A DNA stretch of 64,000 nucleotides from NCBI GenBank assembly GCA_003342815.1, contig PTEX01000060.1, positions 1,438,244-1,502,243 on the forward strand. Reading direction: 5' to 3'. The DNA is from Eudromia elegans. Taxonomy: Eukaryota > Chordata > Aves > Tinamiformes > Tinamidae. Below the pieces are notes generated by a model. That model was given only the letters and a program-made list of their open reading frames with translations, made no database searches and was not told the DNA's origin. A program made the position numbers and the translations under genes. How positions within the stretch are numbered: the stretch's first letter is position 1; every line of letters begins with the position of its first letter. Shown piece after piece: positions 48,291 to 61,740 of this stretch.

Positions 48291-51200
48291 CGCCTTGTGT
48301 CTTGTGCTCTGGTTGTGGAAACTCGCAGTAAAATGTGGTGAGGACTTGGAGGCTCCGCTTCAGTGCTGGGGTGTTTCACACAGGGCTGTGCTGCTGTAGC
48401 ACCAGGAAGACAACTAAAAATAATGTCAAAGTCATTACAATATGTATTTTAAAATATATATATATATAGTGTCCCACTACTCACATAGTGTGTCCAAAAG
48501 GAACCTTTCAGCAGTTTGGAAGGTGTCCATAGGTGTCCTGAAGGTAGGTGGATTATCTCCTTCAGGGACAGACCTTCTTTATAGAGTGAATAATGTGATG
48601 TACTTAAACCCATGAGCACAAACAGGAGTCGAGCTCTAGAAATGCTTTTACTTTTTCTCCTGCTTCATTGGTTCCCATGGGTGCAGAAGAACCACCCCTT
48701 CCAGGGTGGGAAGGCTTAAGCACTGTGATCTCCCGAAAAATAACGCATGTCCGCCTCCATCCATGTTTAGAAGGGTCATTTCATTACAACAGAACAACTT
48801 CTCTTTAAGTGTCAACTGTCCAGCTTTTATAGCTTTTCATTTTTGAAAGACCTTTCCATTCAGTTAAGTCATCATATTTGGGATGAGGCTGTGCCATTAG
48901 GTCCATGAACTGTTAGTAGTTTGATGTCCAAGGCTGGCCTCCCTGGTTGTTTACTAATGTTCATGCTGAGGATCCCTGCAAAGATACCAACGAGGTGCAC
49001 AACGCGTGTCCACATACCGGCTTGTTCTCAACGCTAAGGGAATCGCTCTAAGTCTGTGCCTACTGGACCGCTCTACTTGCTCATGTAACGTAGCCTAAAT
49101 CTGGGATTTATGCCATGCACTGGACTTGTCTGATCTCATCTGCAGAACCCGTTGTACTAGAAATACTCTAAAGCTCACAGTGAGAAAGGTCGCATGCAAA
49201 ACAGTAGTGTTGATAGTGCCCTTTCACTAGCAGAGCAATAATGTAGATGTACAATGGCACATTTATAAGAAACAAACTCCAAAGGACCATGAGCAGCTAC
49301 TAAAAAACCATAAACCAAAATCCAATATTTATGTATACATCCTGTCCTCTATTTTATGCTTTTCTGTACAGCCCTGCCCTATTACTCAATACTCAATGAC
49401 ATGCCTTATGCTCAGTGGAGTACTCTACCACACTGCCAAGTCAAATCCAGATGCTTGCCAGGTTGCTTTCATCATGCTGGCTTTTGTAAATGCCTTTTTT
49501 TTTTTTTAATGCCCAGCTCTCTCTTTTTATATATGTGAAATCTAGGGTTTGGAAATGAATGTAGTGGATCTTCTCAAATGCTAGGTGCACTGAAGTTCAG
49601 TGAACAAAGTTTTAAGTTCTTTTGGAATTCAGATATCTCTGCTAAGGGGATTTTCCAGCCAATGACTGTTAGTTTCAGGGAGTACAAATTTTAGGGCTAT
49701 ATTCAATATAGCTCCCTGAGAGCTGAGAAGTAAATCCCCATCGAATTTAATTGTGGCAGCTGGAGGTTGTACCTCCCCTCAGCAATCTGCTTTCTTTCAC
49801 CATTCTACATTGGGAGTGACATAATGTGTTCACTACCACCTTGCTATAAAGTGAAATAGTGGCTTTAAGTTGAGGAATGGCTGAAGAATATATTCTGTTC
49901 TAGTATTCCTAACTCACTCTGATGAAAGATAGATGGATAGCCAGAAGTGATAACCTCTTTCAGTCATCACCTCTGTGCTAGAGTATCAGTTGAGGTACAC
50001 TATGGTTGTGAATATACTGTGGCATAACCTTGTGTCCTTCCTTCACAGGATGCTACAGGTGTCCTCTACCATAGGATGTTTTGTAGCTTTCTAACCCACT
50101 GCCTATGGATTTCACATTAAAAGGCAGATGGATACAGCTAGAGCACTTCTGGATCTATGAACTTCAAAGTGCTCCTGGCTCATCTAATTTTTGTCTGAAA
50201 CATTTAGATATTAAGCTAATGAAGCACTGTGAGACTAAACACTGATTATTTTTTAAAAAGGTATCTCTAGATTAATATTCCAGGGGGATTTAATCTATTT
50301 CCGATAGATTATTGTCATGTTGATTCATATAAAATAAGACAAAAAGGAACAGTGAAGAAACTGAGATGTTAATATTGTCAAAAGCCATTTTGTTGTTCTG
50401 TACTCTTAAAATAATCTGTAAATCCACCACATGTAAAAAGTCTGGATTACTGCTTTGACATTTAAGTCTTTTAGCATACTTGAAGCTTGGACAGAACATG
50501 ATGACCTTACATACAGAACAGCAGCAGCCAATGTGCATAGAAAAAGAACTTTATTCGACAGCAAATTTCAGTTGTGATAAATGAATATAATTGGGCAATT
50601 TTTTTTCTTTCCTATACAGTGCCATGTAGATCACTTTGCTGAAAAAAATGGGAAAAGTAACTGCTTCCCTGTATAGTCCAGTGGAAAAGTTTATTGAAAA
50701 AAAAAAAAAAAAAGTACTAGAGCTGTGAGGAATCTATGGAAAATACTTGATCCAGTTCCAGAAGACAAAATCACTGGGTTTTGAGATGTAAATCTTGGAC
50801 AATACTTGGGTTAGGATTATTCATTTACCTATCATTTGGCATGATATAATTTTCCTTGCTACATTTTAAACCACTTTCATATGATCATTTTATATAGCAT
50901 CTCTGTTTGCAAGATGCTGTACAAACATGTATGTGATATATTCAAGTTCTCTGCTGCTTTATTCCGATAGATCTTATCTTGCTAGCCCTTCTGTTTGTGG
51001 GAATGCTGTCTCATTAATTTACTACGAATAAAGTGCAAAAAATATTTCTGGACAGAGATTTCTGGACATGGTGTGCTTATCAAATGATGTGAACATGCCT
51101 TCAGGACTGAGATTTGGGGCAGACTGGAAGAAAGGCCTCTGAGTGGCAGTTTTACATTTTTTTTCCATTCCTCTGAGCCATAAAGCGAATTAGGTAGGTG

Positions 51201-51375
51201 ATTAGGATAGAAACTACTAACCTCTTGCTGAAGAGCACAAAGCTGGAAAGGTAAAACTAGTTGCTCCATTTGTGTCAGGGTGGTTTCCCTGCAGGCCGTC
51301 TGCTACAGATTGACCTATCAAGAAGCGAGAAAGGATGACGTTTTCTATGAACAGCCAGGATTACAGGCTGTCCAA

Positions 51376-51570
51376 TGCGAGAGTGGTTCAGCACTGGGAT
51401 AGACTGCCCAAACATGTGGGATATAAATGCTTGCAGCTTCTCAAAGCTCAGCTGCACAAAGTCCAGTGCAGATCGATCTAACTCTGAAGATAGCCCTTCT
51501 CTGAGCAAGAATTTCGTCCATTGATCTCCTGAATTCCCTTTTAAACTTTTTTTTTCTGTGATTCTGTGTT
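51376..51570 (+). mobile_element. CR1 retroposon, 3' fragment, old
   Basis: Plus-strand CR1 3' region: GCGAGAGTGGTTCAGCACTG, then TGGGATAGACTGCCC, a diverged CTGAGCAAGAA and TGATCTCCTGAATTCCC, ending in CTGTGATTCTGTG. Confidence 0.8.
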
Positions 51571-53412
51571 TTTAATGAAAAGCTACTTGTCTACTTAACA
51601 TACTGTCTTCTTTGTAAATATGATACTCTGTGTTTCTCTGTTACATGTTTACAATGCAGGTAGTGAAATGAGAAGACTTGCCTAGAATCCAAGGGTGTTG
51701 TTGGATTAAATAATTTTTCTAGGGAGGGGAAAAAAAAAAAAAAGGTATTCCAAGTCTGTATTATGCTATGAAACCACTCACTAATGAAATTTGAAGTGTT
51801 TCTGTTACCAGTAAGTGTATAAATTAAATGAGATGTATTATTGTAAAGTGTCAATAGAAGTGCTAGAAATAAAACCTATAAGATTCTCACCTTTAAGACT
51901 TTTCTTACACCACCTTCTAGCTTCATATTTTCAAACTAGTTAACATACTACCTATCCTCTTTTTGCTTGTATACAACACAGAAATAAAGTACCTTTATAG
52001 CTTGTATATACTCTTTTACATGTATCCTTAACAGAAATCACATAGGAAAAAATTTATTAGGTGGCTAGACACCATGCTGCTTGTTGTTATAGCAAGTACA
52101 AGTTGTTATAGTACTTTTGAAACTATATCCATTCTGAAAGCTGCTGCATATGTCTATATATTGGAAATAATACTGGAGTTGACTTATATTTTAAGCTTAG
52201 ATGTTTGTGCATATTCAGAAGCCAGAATGCTACTGATGTGTGTTCATGAAACATGAGCAACGATAGAAGTCAATATAAACAGTATTTTAACTGTACTTAA
52301 ACCTGATTTTAACTTCTAGTAGCCAAGTTTATTAGTTTTTCTGGTTCAGGCTTGTGTTGTGCCTTTATACTGTGTATGTAGAGGTCTATAGACTATTTTC
52401 ACTGCTGTGGTAACGTTCCTTTTGGTGAGACTATCAAAAGAAAGAAACAGCTTTGAGAGTTTGGGTTGAGCAACAGAGGTGGGAGTTTGCTCTCCTGCTC
52501 TAAGACCTCACTCAATTTGTACTAGCTCTTTCTCCAGACTTTCATCTCCTCTTTCCTTTCTAGTGATTGCCTCATTCTTTACACTTAACCCTTGGTAAGG
52601 GAAACAGTGCCCCAGTGAGCATGGGCATGAATTGGCCTGCAAGTGCCTGTTGCTCAGATACCCTTTTGGATTAACTTCTTAACTCCTTTCTGTTGTGAAA
52701 TGTTACATTATTTTCTCTGTAAGCAATAATAATTTAGCCTTCCTGAGTGTGACACAGGAAATACTTTTATATTTGCTTCTTTGCAACTTTAGTCTGCTGA
52801 AGACCTGGCACAAGGTGATCTGGGTGATACTTGCCCCTTTGGTGGCAGAAAAATATTAATTAAGCTAAAGCTGCTCTGAATTAGTGTCACTGAGAGATTG
52901 TAAAGGACCTGTTACTAACACAGAATTAACCTCTGCTTTGGTTGAACTGCCTGGAATTTTGCCACTAGTTCAGAGCGACTTGTTGCGAAAGGCAATTTCT
53001 TCTGTGCTTGTCTTCATCTTTTGTCTTCCCAGGGTGTTGATTTTTCACAGGAAGAAAACAGAGATTGTTCTGGTAGTTCTTCCCAAAGACGAGAATGACA
53101 AATATGGGAAAAAAAGAAATGAGCTCTGCTCAAGACATGCACTCAGAAATCCTCCACGGCTTTAGAGCAAAGCTGATGTCAAAACATGGGCCTTCCTCTT
53201 CTGAGAAATCAATAAAACACCATTTAGTCGTGTCACAACTGCCTTGAGATGGGCATGCTGACAGCATTAACTTTCCTCATAGCAGCATAGGAGTGCTCTG
53301 AAACCTGTTAATATCCCACATTTTGATACAGGAGTAGACAATAAAGTTGTTTTTCCCTGCACTACCAATACAGACTTAAACTGTGCTGCCGTTTAAATAC
53401 TTCTCTTTACAG

Positions 53413-53601
53413 ATGGTCCGTCAGTATGTTTGCCAATATGTATTCTTTGAATTCTGTGCAATAGTGGTGTTGCTTGTGATTATCGTCACCCTTATATGTA
53501 TTTTGGCACCTTTGTCTCCTCCCAGCTGTTCATCCTTTCTGATTTTCTGTTGCAGAAGGAAGCGATTCGGTAAATGCAGGGATCTATTTCAATTCTGTTA
53601 G
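53413..53601 (+). other. Weak candidate exon encoding a small membrane protein
   Basis: An ATG follows directly after a pyrimidine-rich acceptor (TTCTCTTTACAG). The open frame runs 63 codons and includes one strong hydrophobic segment (about residues 10-30: FFEFCAIVVLLVIIVTLICI) followed by a basic CCRRKRFGK. A GTAAAT donor-like site sits at 53570. I recognise no family. Chance is a realistic explanation. Confidence 0.2.
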
Positions 53602-55509
53602 TGAACAAGAACACCAATTTTAAATTCTAAAAACAAGTTAAAAATATTCACCACTGTAATGGACATTTTGTTTGATTGCATTGTAATGCAATGTAGGAAG
53701 TTTTTTTATATAGTTTCCTGTACTGAATATCGTCTCAGGAATGAGATACTAATAACTCTCAGTGGGATTTTTGTGGTCAGACTTTGGAAATATGTGTTTA
53801 CTCCACAAGTTTGCAATGTCTGCTTAATTTTTTGTTACTATACAGGAAGATCCTGTAGTTGGAGATTTTACTTTATTTGTTTTTAGGACAATCATATTCA
53901 AGATAACGTGAATGCCTAGCTTTAGACAGCATCATTTCTTCTGTTGAGTTTGAGGTGCTTTTTTCAGGATACTTCTTTTTATCCTCATTGAGTCTGAAAT
54001 ATGGAGGGTTTTGTTTTGTTTCATTTTGGTTTTGACTTTGCTGAGGTCACTGTTAGAAACAGAAAGGTCTCTGATTTCCCAGCCCTGTATCCTGCCCACA
54101 AGACTGCAGTAACTTCCCTCAACCAAAGTCTGTTGGTATTCCTTGGCTTTTAACCAGTTCTTCATCTTTGCAACTGCAATTATTGTGAAAAGAAGTTGCT
54201 CTGACCAAGGTAATTATGTCCTTCTTGCATGTTGAGAAAAATACTATCAGTTCCACTTAAGGTGTCATAATTTCTTCAGTAGGTAAAAGGTAGGGATTTT
54301 TTTTTTTCTTTTTGCTGTGGATCTTTCAAACTTTGTCTTTATTTGAAAAATATCCCAGTGGCTTAAATTAGCTGTCCTTCAAACAAGCATCTTAATACTT
54401 GAGTGATTCCCACTACTGCATAAAAATCCATAGTGTAGGCCTAAATAACAGCAGTCTTACTGGCTGGTCTCTTTAAAAAGGAACTGGACGGCTGTGAAAT
54501 TGGAACGATACACAAGTAAATTGGGCTCCTGAACTTTGTATGATCGCTATGCAAGGGAGAAATTGAAGTACACTCAACCTACTGATAAAAAAAAGCAATT
54601 GAGAGAGCAATAAATGGAAATGCAGCTGGAGAAGAAATATGAGGCAAGGGCAGAGTTCAAATTAAAGGCAGAAGCCAAAGAAAGGCAAGGCAAGAAATAA
54701 ACAACTCTTTTTAAAATAACTGTTGAAAAAGTCCTGCAGTGTAAGAGGGAAAAAAAAAGGTTTATCTTGCCCTGACCTCTGCACAGAAGTCACCAGTTCT
54801 TTGAGACTCTATGGGAAAAGGAAGTGCTAACATCTGCTTGCCTATGTTCCAATCAGTGAATTTGATTGTAGTTGAAGAAAGAAATTCTCTTCAAGAGTTC
54901 AGTCACGTTGGTCGTTTCACCCAATAGTAACAGGAAAGCCCTCTCTGCTGAACCAATTTCTGCTGAAAATGCAGGAAAATCGCTTTGACAGGGATTGAAA
55001 CAGGCACTGAACTAAATGGATTGAAATGAGGGTCTGACAGGTTGCAGAGTGGCTGGAAATTAGGTCTGTTGAGCCCCCTTCTCCCTTCAGTCACTCCCCT
55101 TGGTTGCTTCAGTTTTAAGTGGCTTTTCTCTGTCTCTTTTTAAGAGATATCTTAATAATTTCAAATTTTCTATGGTTCATTTAAAATCACTGTCTACCTC
55201 TCACCTTCTAAATGTGAGGTTAATAAGATTAATGACTCTGAGGAGACCAGCCATACCTGCTTCTATTTTTGCTTTCTGTGTGAATGGCAAGCAGAAGAAA
55301 TCAGATCCCCGTTTTATCCTACATATTTAGGAAATATAAATGAAACAACCCTAAATTACACAATATTCTGTAAGAGAATGAAAGCAAAGAAAACCTTTAT
55401 ACAGAAAATTTTTTGAATTAGTACTTTGACCAGCATCACACCTTGGTTATCAGCCTCCCTCACAACATCTGCATCGTTAGTGCTTCCTCTGCTGCTCGTA
55501 GCCATGCAA

Positions 55510-55620
55510 ATCATAGAATCATAGAATCATTATGCTTGGAAAAGACCTTTAAGATCATCAAGTCCAACTGTATTTCCATCACCAAATATACCAAAATACA
55601 AGTTCTCCTGGACCTCTCTG
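55510..55620 (-). mobile_element. CR1 retroposon, 3' tip
   Basis: The plus strand reads AATCATAGAATCATAGAATC, then GGAAAAGACCTTTAAGATCA and AAGTCCAACTGTA, the reverse complement of a CR1 3' end with its octamer tail. Confidence 0.85.
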
Positions 55621-58600
55621 TCAATTAGGAGCATCTGTTAATCTGTTTTCATTACAATGCCAGTACAGAATCCAGAAGTGGTGATGCAGCAGCAGTGTGA
55701 CCATCCTTGTCTGTACACATGGTCTGTATACATGGTGTCCTAATGGGTAAAGGATAACATCTCTTATTCTGCTATGTACAGCTATATTTCAGTGTTTTTA
55801 TTGCTGGTCTGCAAAAAGTAAGTTACATGTCTCTGGGAGAGGAGAATGAGGAAGGAGAGAATAAAATATCTGAAAATTTATGGAAATAAATTAATATAAA
55901 AAACTTTTTACATGTATAAATGTTTTTCCTTAACTAATGGGTTTACTAATTACCATTAGTATTACCCATATCCAGCGGTGTAGTCATTTTACCTTGCACT
56001 TCACCAGTTATGAATCTTGGATATCTGATACATGTTACTAACCCTGAAAGACTGTTAGTAAGGAAACAGTGATAACGGGGAGAATAAAAATAAAACAGTG
56101 ATAATAATGCTCATTCTTTTAAAAAAAAAGATACAATCAGGAACTAGAAGTATTTCCCTTATTTTCCTGTAAAATTCATGCTTAGCCACCAGATGGCATC
56201 CACAGACTGTTCACCCATCTGAGCATGTTCTCCAGCTATTTTTTGACTCCTGTGTCCAGCAACAACAGCAGGACAGAGCTGTTCTACTTTCAAGGAAGTA
56301 AGCAAAGCAAAGGCAGCAGTAAAATGACCATGATGGGTTTGGCTCTTCTAATTTCCACTTATCCTTGCTGTGTTTCTATGCGGTTCCAGCATTTACAACT
56401 TGGGCAAGTGAGGAATCAGGCCTGCTGAATCTATACGTTTGCCAAAATGTGCCTAAGTAATGCATTTAAATCCAGCACAGTATATTCACACAGCTTAGGC
56501 TCTGGGTACGTTATTCTTACAACTCTTCACGTGGTCTAGTTGCATGATGTCAAGTCGTGCTCTTAGTTTGTGGGAAGAGAAAATGCTGTAAATTCACCTG
56601 AGTTCTATCCACCTGGGCCAGTGAGAAGTCATCCTAGTTTTGCAGCATTGGTGTGATGTAGCCCACAAACTACAGAGCAACTTCCTAGGTTTTGCATCCA
56701 ACATGAGAGACTGAACAGTTTCTTTTAACACCCGTTCCTAATTTCTTCCGTTGTTATTCTTTCTTTTCTTGACTCCTCCTAAACAGGGAATGCTGCAATA
56801 TGGTACATTACTAGGTATATGCCCTTGTTGAGAGCCTGCCAAGATGCCATCTCCTTGTTACAGCTTAATCTTTCACTCTTGTTAAAAACCTGCCTCTGGT
56901 CTTCCACTCTGATGTCACATTGAGGTCTGACTTAGACGCATTGATAGTAGTTCCCTAAATTCTTCATTTAGAAATAATTGTAAGTATTTTGCAGAGATGC
57001 AATCAAGCTGGGCTGGACCCTCTGCAAATTTGTCATGGGATGGGGCCCTCTTAAAAAGCAGTTGACAATCTACATAGTATGGGGAACTGTTAGACTCTTA
57101 GTGTGGGAAAGGAGTAGGGACATGTCCAAGACCACAGAGCTTATTAAGACAGAACCAAGAAGAGATCCCAGATATTCCAGACTATAGACCCAGGTGGGAT
57201 CTGGGTCTACAGCATTCACTGAACAAACAGTGTCATTTAAGCCTTTTGTTTTCCTGAGCTCTCAGAATTAATTTAAACTTCAGTGTAGCAGGCTACTTAT
57301 TTCTGTCCAAGGCAGACCCAAGAATAGCAATGCAGGGAACTGAGTTTTGCTTTCAGAGTTTACTGGAGGTAATTTTTTTTTTCTGAGCTGGCAAGATTTG
57401 GGGAACATACAGAACAGCATTTTAATACCCTTTCTGCTTCAAAGGATAATGTGAGAATGCAGTTTGGGAGACACCACATATAATAGCGACATATACCAAA
57501 TTAAATGAGGCCAAGTGTTGAAATTACTTTTGTTTCTTTCTGCAGAGATGTTGGTGGATTTTCTCTGGATTTGCTGGATGTAAGGAATGGGAGCAAATGA
57601 CCCTCTAAATCTAATTGGATTCTGTCCAGCTTCAAGCGTATTGATCTAAAAGGATTATGTTATTTTTTATTTGGATCTTTAAATAACCTTTTTTCTTTAA
57701 GAAAATAAATAAAGTCTTCAAAGAAAATTTATGTCCAAAGTAAAGATTTGCGTGGATGAATGGATTACAAGAAAGGATGCTAGAACTTCCTCAGCACTGA
57801 CTGGTACAGTAAACTGCAGCATGTAAGTGTCCTTTATGGAAAACCTTTGGAAGATTATTTGCAATATTTGGGATTCAGGATATGGCAATGACTGGTAAAT
57901 CCTGCACACACGTAGGCTGAGGAGGTGACAAGCTCATTACGTTATTTTTTTATCCGGGCACTGTATGATGTTGATGAACAGAAGGAGAATCTCTCTGGTG
58001 CAGAACAACATCTCTATCAATAAGTCTGTTCACTCTCCAACAGGGCAACAAGCTCCTGCCTTATGAGGATCTAGTGCCGCTTGACTTTATGCTTGCCTGC
58101 TGGAAATCAGGACATAAGAGCTTTAAAGGAAAAATGCTTTAGAGTACAGAGACTGCCATGTCTTGTCATGGGGGGTGTGTTTTAAAAGGATCCCATTGAA
58201 TTGTCAAACAGCAGCTGAAGCACCATGTTGTAGGTGCTTCTGGTGCTCAGTTTATGTGCTGAGAAGGTGCAGCCTGTTGGTGGGACACAGCTAAGGCCAA
58301 ACTAGTGGACACTGGCAGATTAAATCACTCAATAAGAAGGAATTGGTGATGTTGCTTGATGTATCTTGCTAGGAGAGAGCACAAGGTGAAAGTCTCTCAT
58401 ACTCAGTGTGAGAGACTGAGCACATCTTGGCAGTACAGATGAAATTTAGGACAAGAAGAAGATTTAATAAGACTGTGGTCCCTCTCTTGCACACTGGCTG
58501 AAGCAGAGAAGGATATTGGAACGATGAGCAGTGTGTCAGTTATCTTATGCTTGGTTTTCATCTAAGGACCATGCTTCAAAAAGGACATGGCTGTGAAGTT

Positions 58601-61600
58601 AATTCCTGAGAAGTCCTGTCTCTCAGATGTACCTTAAACAGCAGCCCACATGCTTGGAATGCTTCAGGGATGAGGAACCACAGACCCCTTATTTCTCCCC
58701 CATGCATTTCATTAGCCAGTAGCCTTCCTGAAAGATTTTACCATTTACTGCTTCCTGTCTTACTTTATTTTACCAGGAAGTATTTAATCAGTTAATGTGC
58801 ATTCTTTTTCCAGAAGAAAAAGCTGGCAATAGTTTTATTTTTATCTTAGGAAAAAAAATGAAGGAAAGAATGTTAGTCAGGTCCTAAGATAAGGTCATCA
58901 TTTTCCTTTGCTTTAAATAATGGGAGAGGACATGCCAGACACGCCTATTAGAGCTTATATGTGGATCATTAACTCCCATTCCTATGCTGAGGTAAAAGAG
59001 ACTGCATCATATTTTCTTCAGGGAGTTCTTGCTCCCCAGAGCTGCTTTGTTTCCAGAATGTGGTTCCAAGTATTGGGGACCTGGTCTGTAGCCTTGAATA
59101 GCTAAGTTAATGTCTGTATCGGTTAGAGCTTGTGACCCTTTCTAATTTCTTTAAAACACAAAAAGCAACAGACAATTTCAGACAATTTCATAAACCTGAC
59201 CCTAATTGCTGTGAAAAAGTACCATGACTCATTAAAAAAAAAAAAATCAAGTTACTACTGCACTAGAGAAGTGGTAAACACCACCTAGCATATATATTAT
59301 GCAATTTATAGAACTCTAATGGCTGTTTTGTTATATATTTCTTCATTTTCAGTAGTCAGATGCGTAGGACAGAACAGAGAAAGTTATACTGCTATTACTT
59401 AAGAGAGACATAGGCTATAGAGCGCTGCAGGAACTCTAAATCACTCGCTAGAACCCTGTGCTGCCACACCAGAGTTATATTAGTCTTAAAATATGTGTCT
59501 TGTAATGGTACTGTCTATTCAATATTTATATTGTGAAATATCCTTGAGGTTGCTAAGTGCTTTCATTGCAGGGAGGGATTTTTGTATGTTAGATAAAGTA
59601 CTCTTAAAAACTCCTTTATCTGGCACTTTGCTGAACTGTAGGGAGAATTTATCATTTTGTGAGTGGAGTCATTAGTAAGGACAATGCTGCAGCTAGACAA
59701 TTGATTTTATCAGAATAAAAGTTTTTGAATCTCAGTTTGACACTTAGTCCTTACCCATTTCAAGGTCTAGTCCTACTGCTAAGTTAGTGTTTGTGTAAGT
59801 AAGCCCTGTAAACTTGGAACTTTTTCAGTTGCAATGAATTGCGGTGGAAGAGACCAGTAGATATTTCTTTTATAGAGATTTTTTTCTTTCTAGATGTATG
59901 CAGAAGCTCCGTCTTATATATTTATTCATTTCTTAATAGAAACATCCTGATAATTTATTATTATTATAGAAAATATGCGTTTATTTTCCAATAAGCGATG
60001 TTGGTGCTACTGCTAAGATATCATATGAGAATGTCTCAGTCTTCACATGCCGATCAGCTGTACACTATGCAGTATCCTCATATATCACATGCCACAGTGG
60101 AATGCATGTTAGAGCATAGAGAGTGTTATCTAAAAAATGCAATAGAAACCTGGTTTAAGACTTTCAGGAATGGTTAGTTATTGTCACTGTTCTGTTGAGA
60201 GAAAGCAAAAAAATATATATTTTGCAGTTTTTCATTTAATTTTGCAGACAGGCATGTGAATTCACCTTCTCGAAACCAGGTCAACCTCAGAAAGATTTTA
60301 AATATAATAAATCATGTTGCCAACAGCCTCTTCTTGCTGTACATTTATATTTGTTGTTATAGTAGCCATCCAAAGTGAGTAACAGCAGTGCTCTCAGTCC
60401 TGCTCTTTTTAGGAGGAGGAATAACAGTAGCAAAAGAAGAGTTCTAGCTGGAGTGAGTTTAACTTTTAGTTAGTATTTGTTCTTATCTTGCAGATGAGGG
60501 GTACTGGTTGGTAAGAATGTAGGGACAGTAAGTGTTCCTACGTATAATGAAAGACTTTTCCCTCTCAAAATACTGTGTGAAATATATGAATCTCTTTCTT
60601 GAGAAGGCCAGACTCTGGATTTGTTCATATCTGCTGTCTGAATTTCTTCTTTTCTCTGCTCCTGGGAGTCATACTAAACAACTGACTTTTTATGTCACCT
60701 TTTAAGCAGGTTCTGTTCACTCTTCAGCACAATTTCTACAAAAATTAAAAAGAAATTAAGTGTTAAGTCACTGCATGAAACTTAGAACATTTCAACAAGC
60801 ATTGCCATTCTGCAACATTTTTCCTCTCAGTAGCTTTGATACTATTATTTTTTTATTTATATCTATGGATTTTTCAGATTTGCCTTGCTATCAGATGGTT
60901 GAATTTCTGTATAGAGAACTATCCAGATATTACATTTCTGTAGCCCTAGTTAAGTGCTATGATCTGTCCTGCTTCATCTCCAGAGTTCAGTTCTGCAGTA
61001 CATCTCAGGAGTGCCAGGAGACGATAAATGACCCTGGTTTTGTTCATAAGAGACTGATGATCGGAGATCTGTTTTCACTCACAGTTTGAAATAGGCACAG
61101 TTGTTGAAAGGCATATCCAAGAGTTTACTACCAGTTTATTTAAAGCAAGCTGTGTAATTTGAAGCAGGAGTCCACTTTTCATGGACTTAAGAAGCGTATA
61201 AGTGAAGGAACTCCAAAACCAGAAGACTCTTTAATACACACATGTGTTACTGAAGGCATCAGACAAATCGGTTAGAAAAAGCAGTGCCAGTATGAGAGTT
61301 ACTTGGATCAGAGAAGTGCGGGGAGCGAAACTGGTGATGAACGTAGGTGAACCCAAGAAAAAAAAGATGGATGTCTAACTTGAATATTGATGAGTGGTAT
61401 GCTGGGTGCCACTGGAATGTCAAAGATACTGTCTTAATCTTGGTTCTCCTGCTCTTGTGAGAGCCATAAACCATCACTGAAATTTCCCTTTTTTTTCTTC
61501 TCCATGTGACAAAAGGGTATCATAGCCTCAGTGCATGTAAGTATCTGCTGCAAACTTGCATACCTGTAAAAATGCTTGGAGCAGTTGTTTTTCCTTTTTA

Positions 61601-61740
61601 CAATATTCTTGGATCAAGTCAGAAGAGATTATTCACAGTCATCCAAGTTTTCTTTGGAAGAGAATTCTTCCTTCAGCATTCCTATAAAACAAGCAAGGCC
61701 ATTGCCAATGCGCTCTCTTTCCCTCTTCTAAGGCTCGTAT

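Larger units (their letters stand above)
48291..61740. other. Upstream intergenic region
   Basis: About 13.4 kb upstream of FOLH1. No known gene recognised on either strand. It holds an AT microsatellite (48454-48468), poly(A) runs (50698-50714), two CR1 tails and one weak candidate exon at 53413-53569. The remaining open frames are short and lack motifs or splice context. Confidence 0.6.

Noticed and set aside
47646..48399. Two overlapping plus-strand open frames of 231 and 219 codons as protein genes
   Set aside because: They are antisense to FOLH1 exon 1 within a CpG island, have a composition expected from GC-rich DNA, and show no domain.
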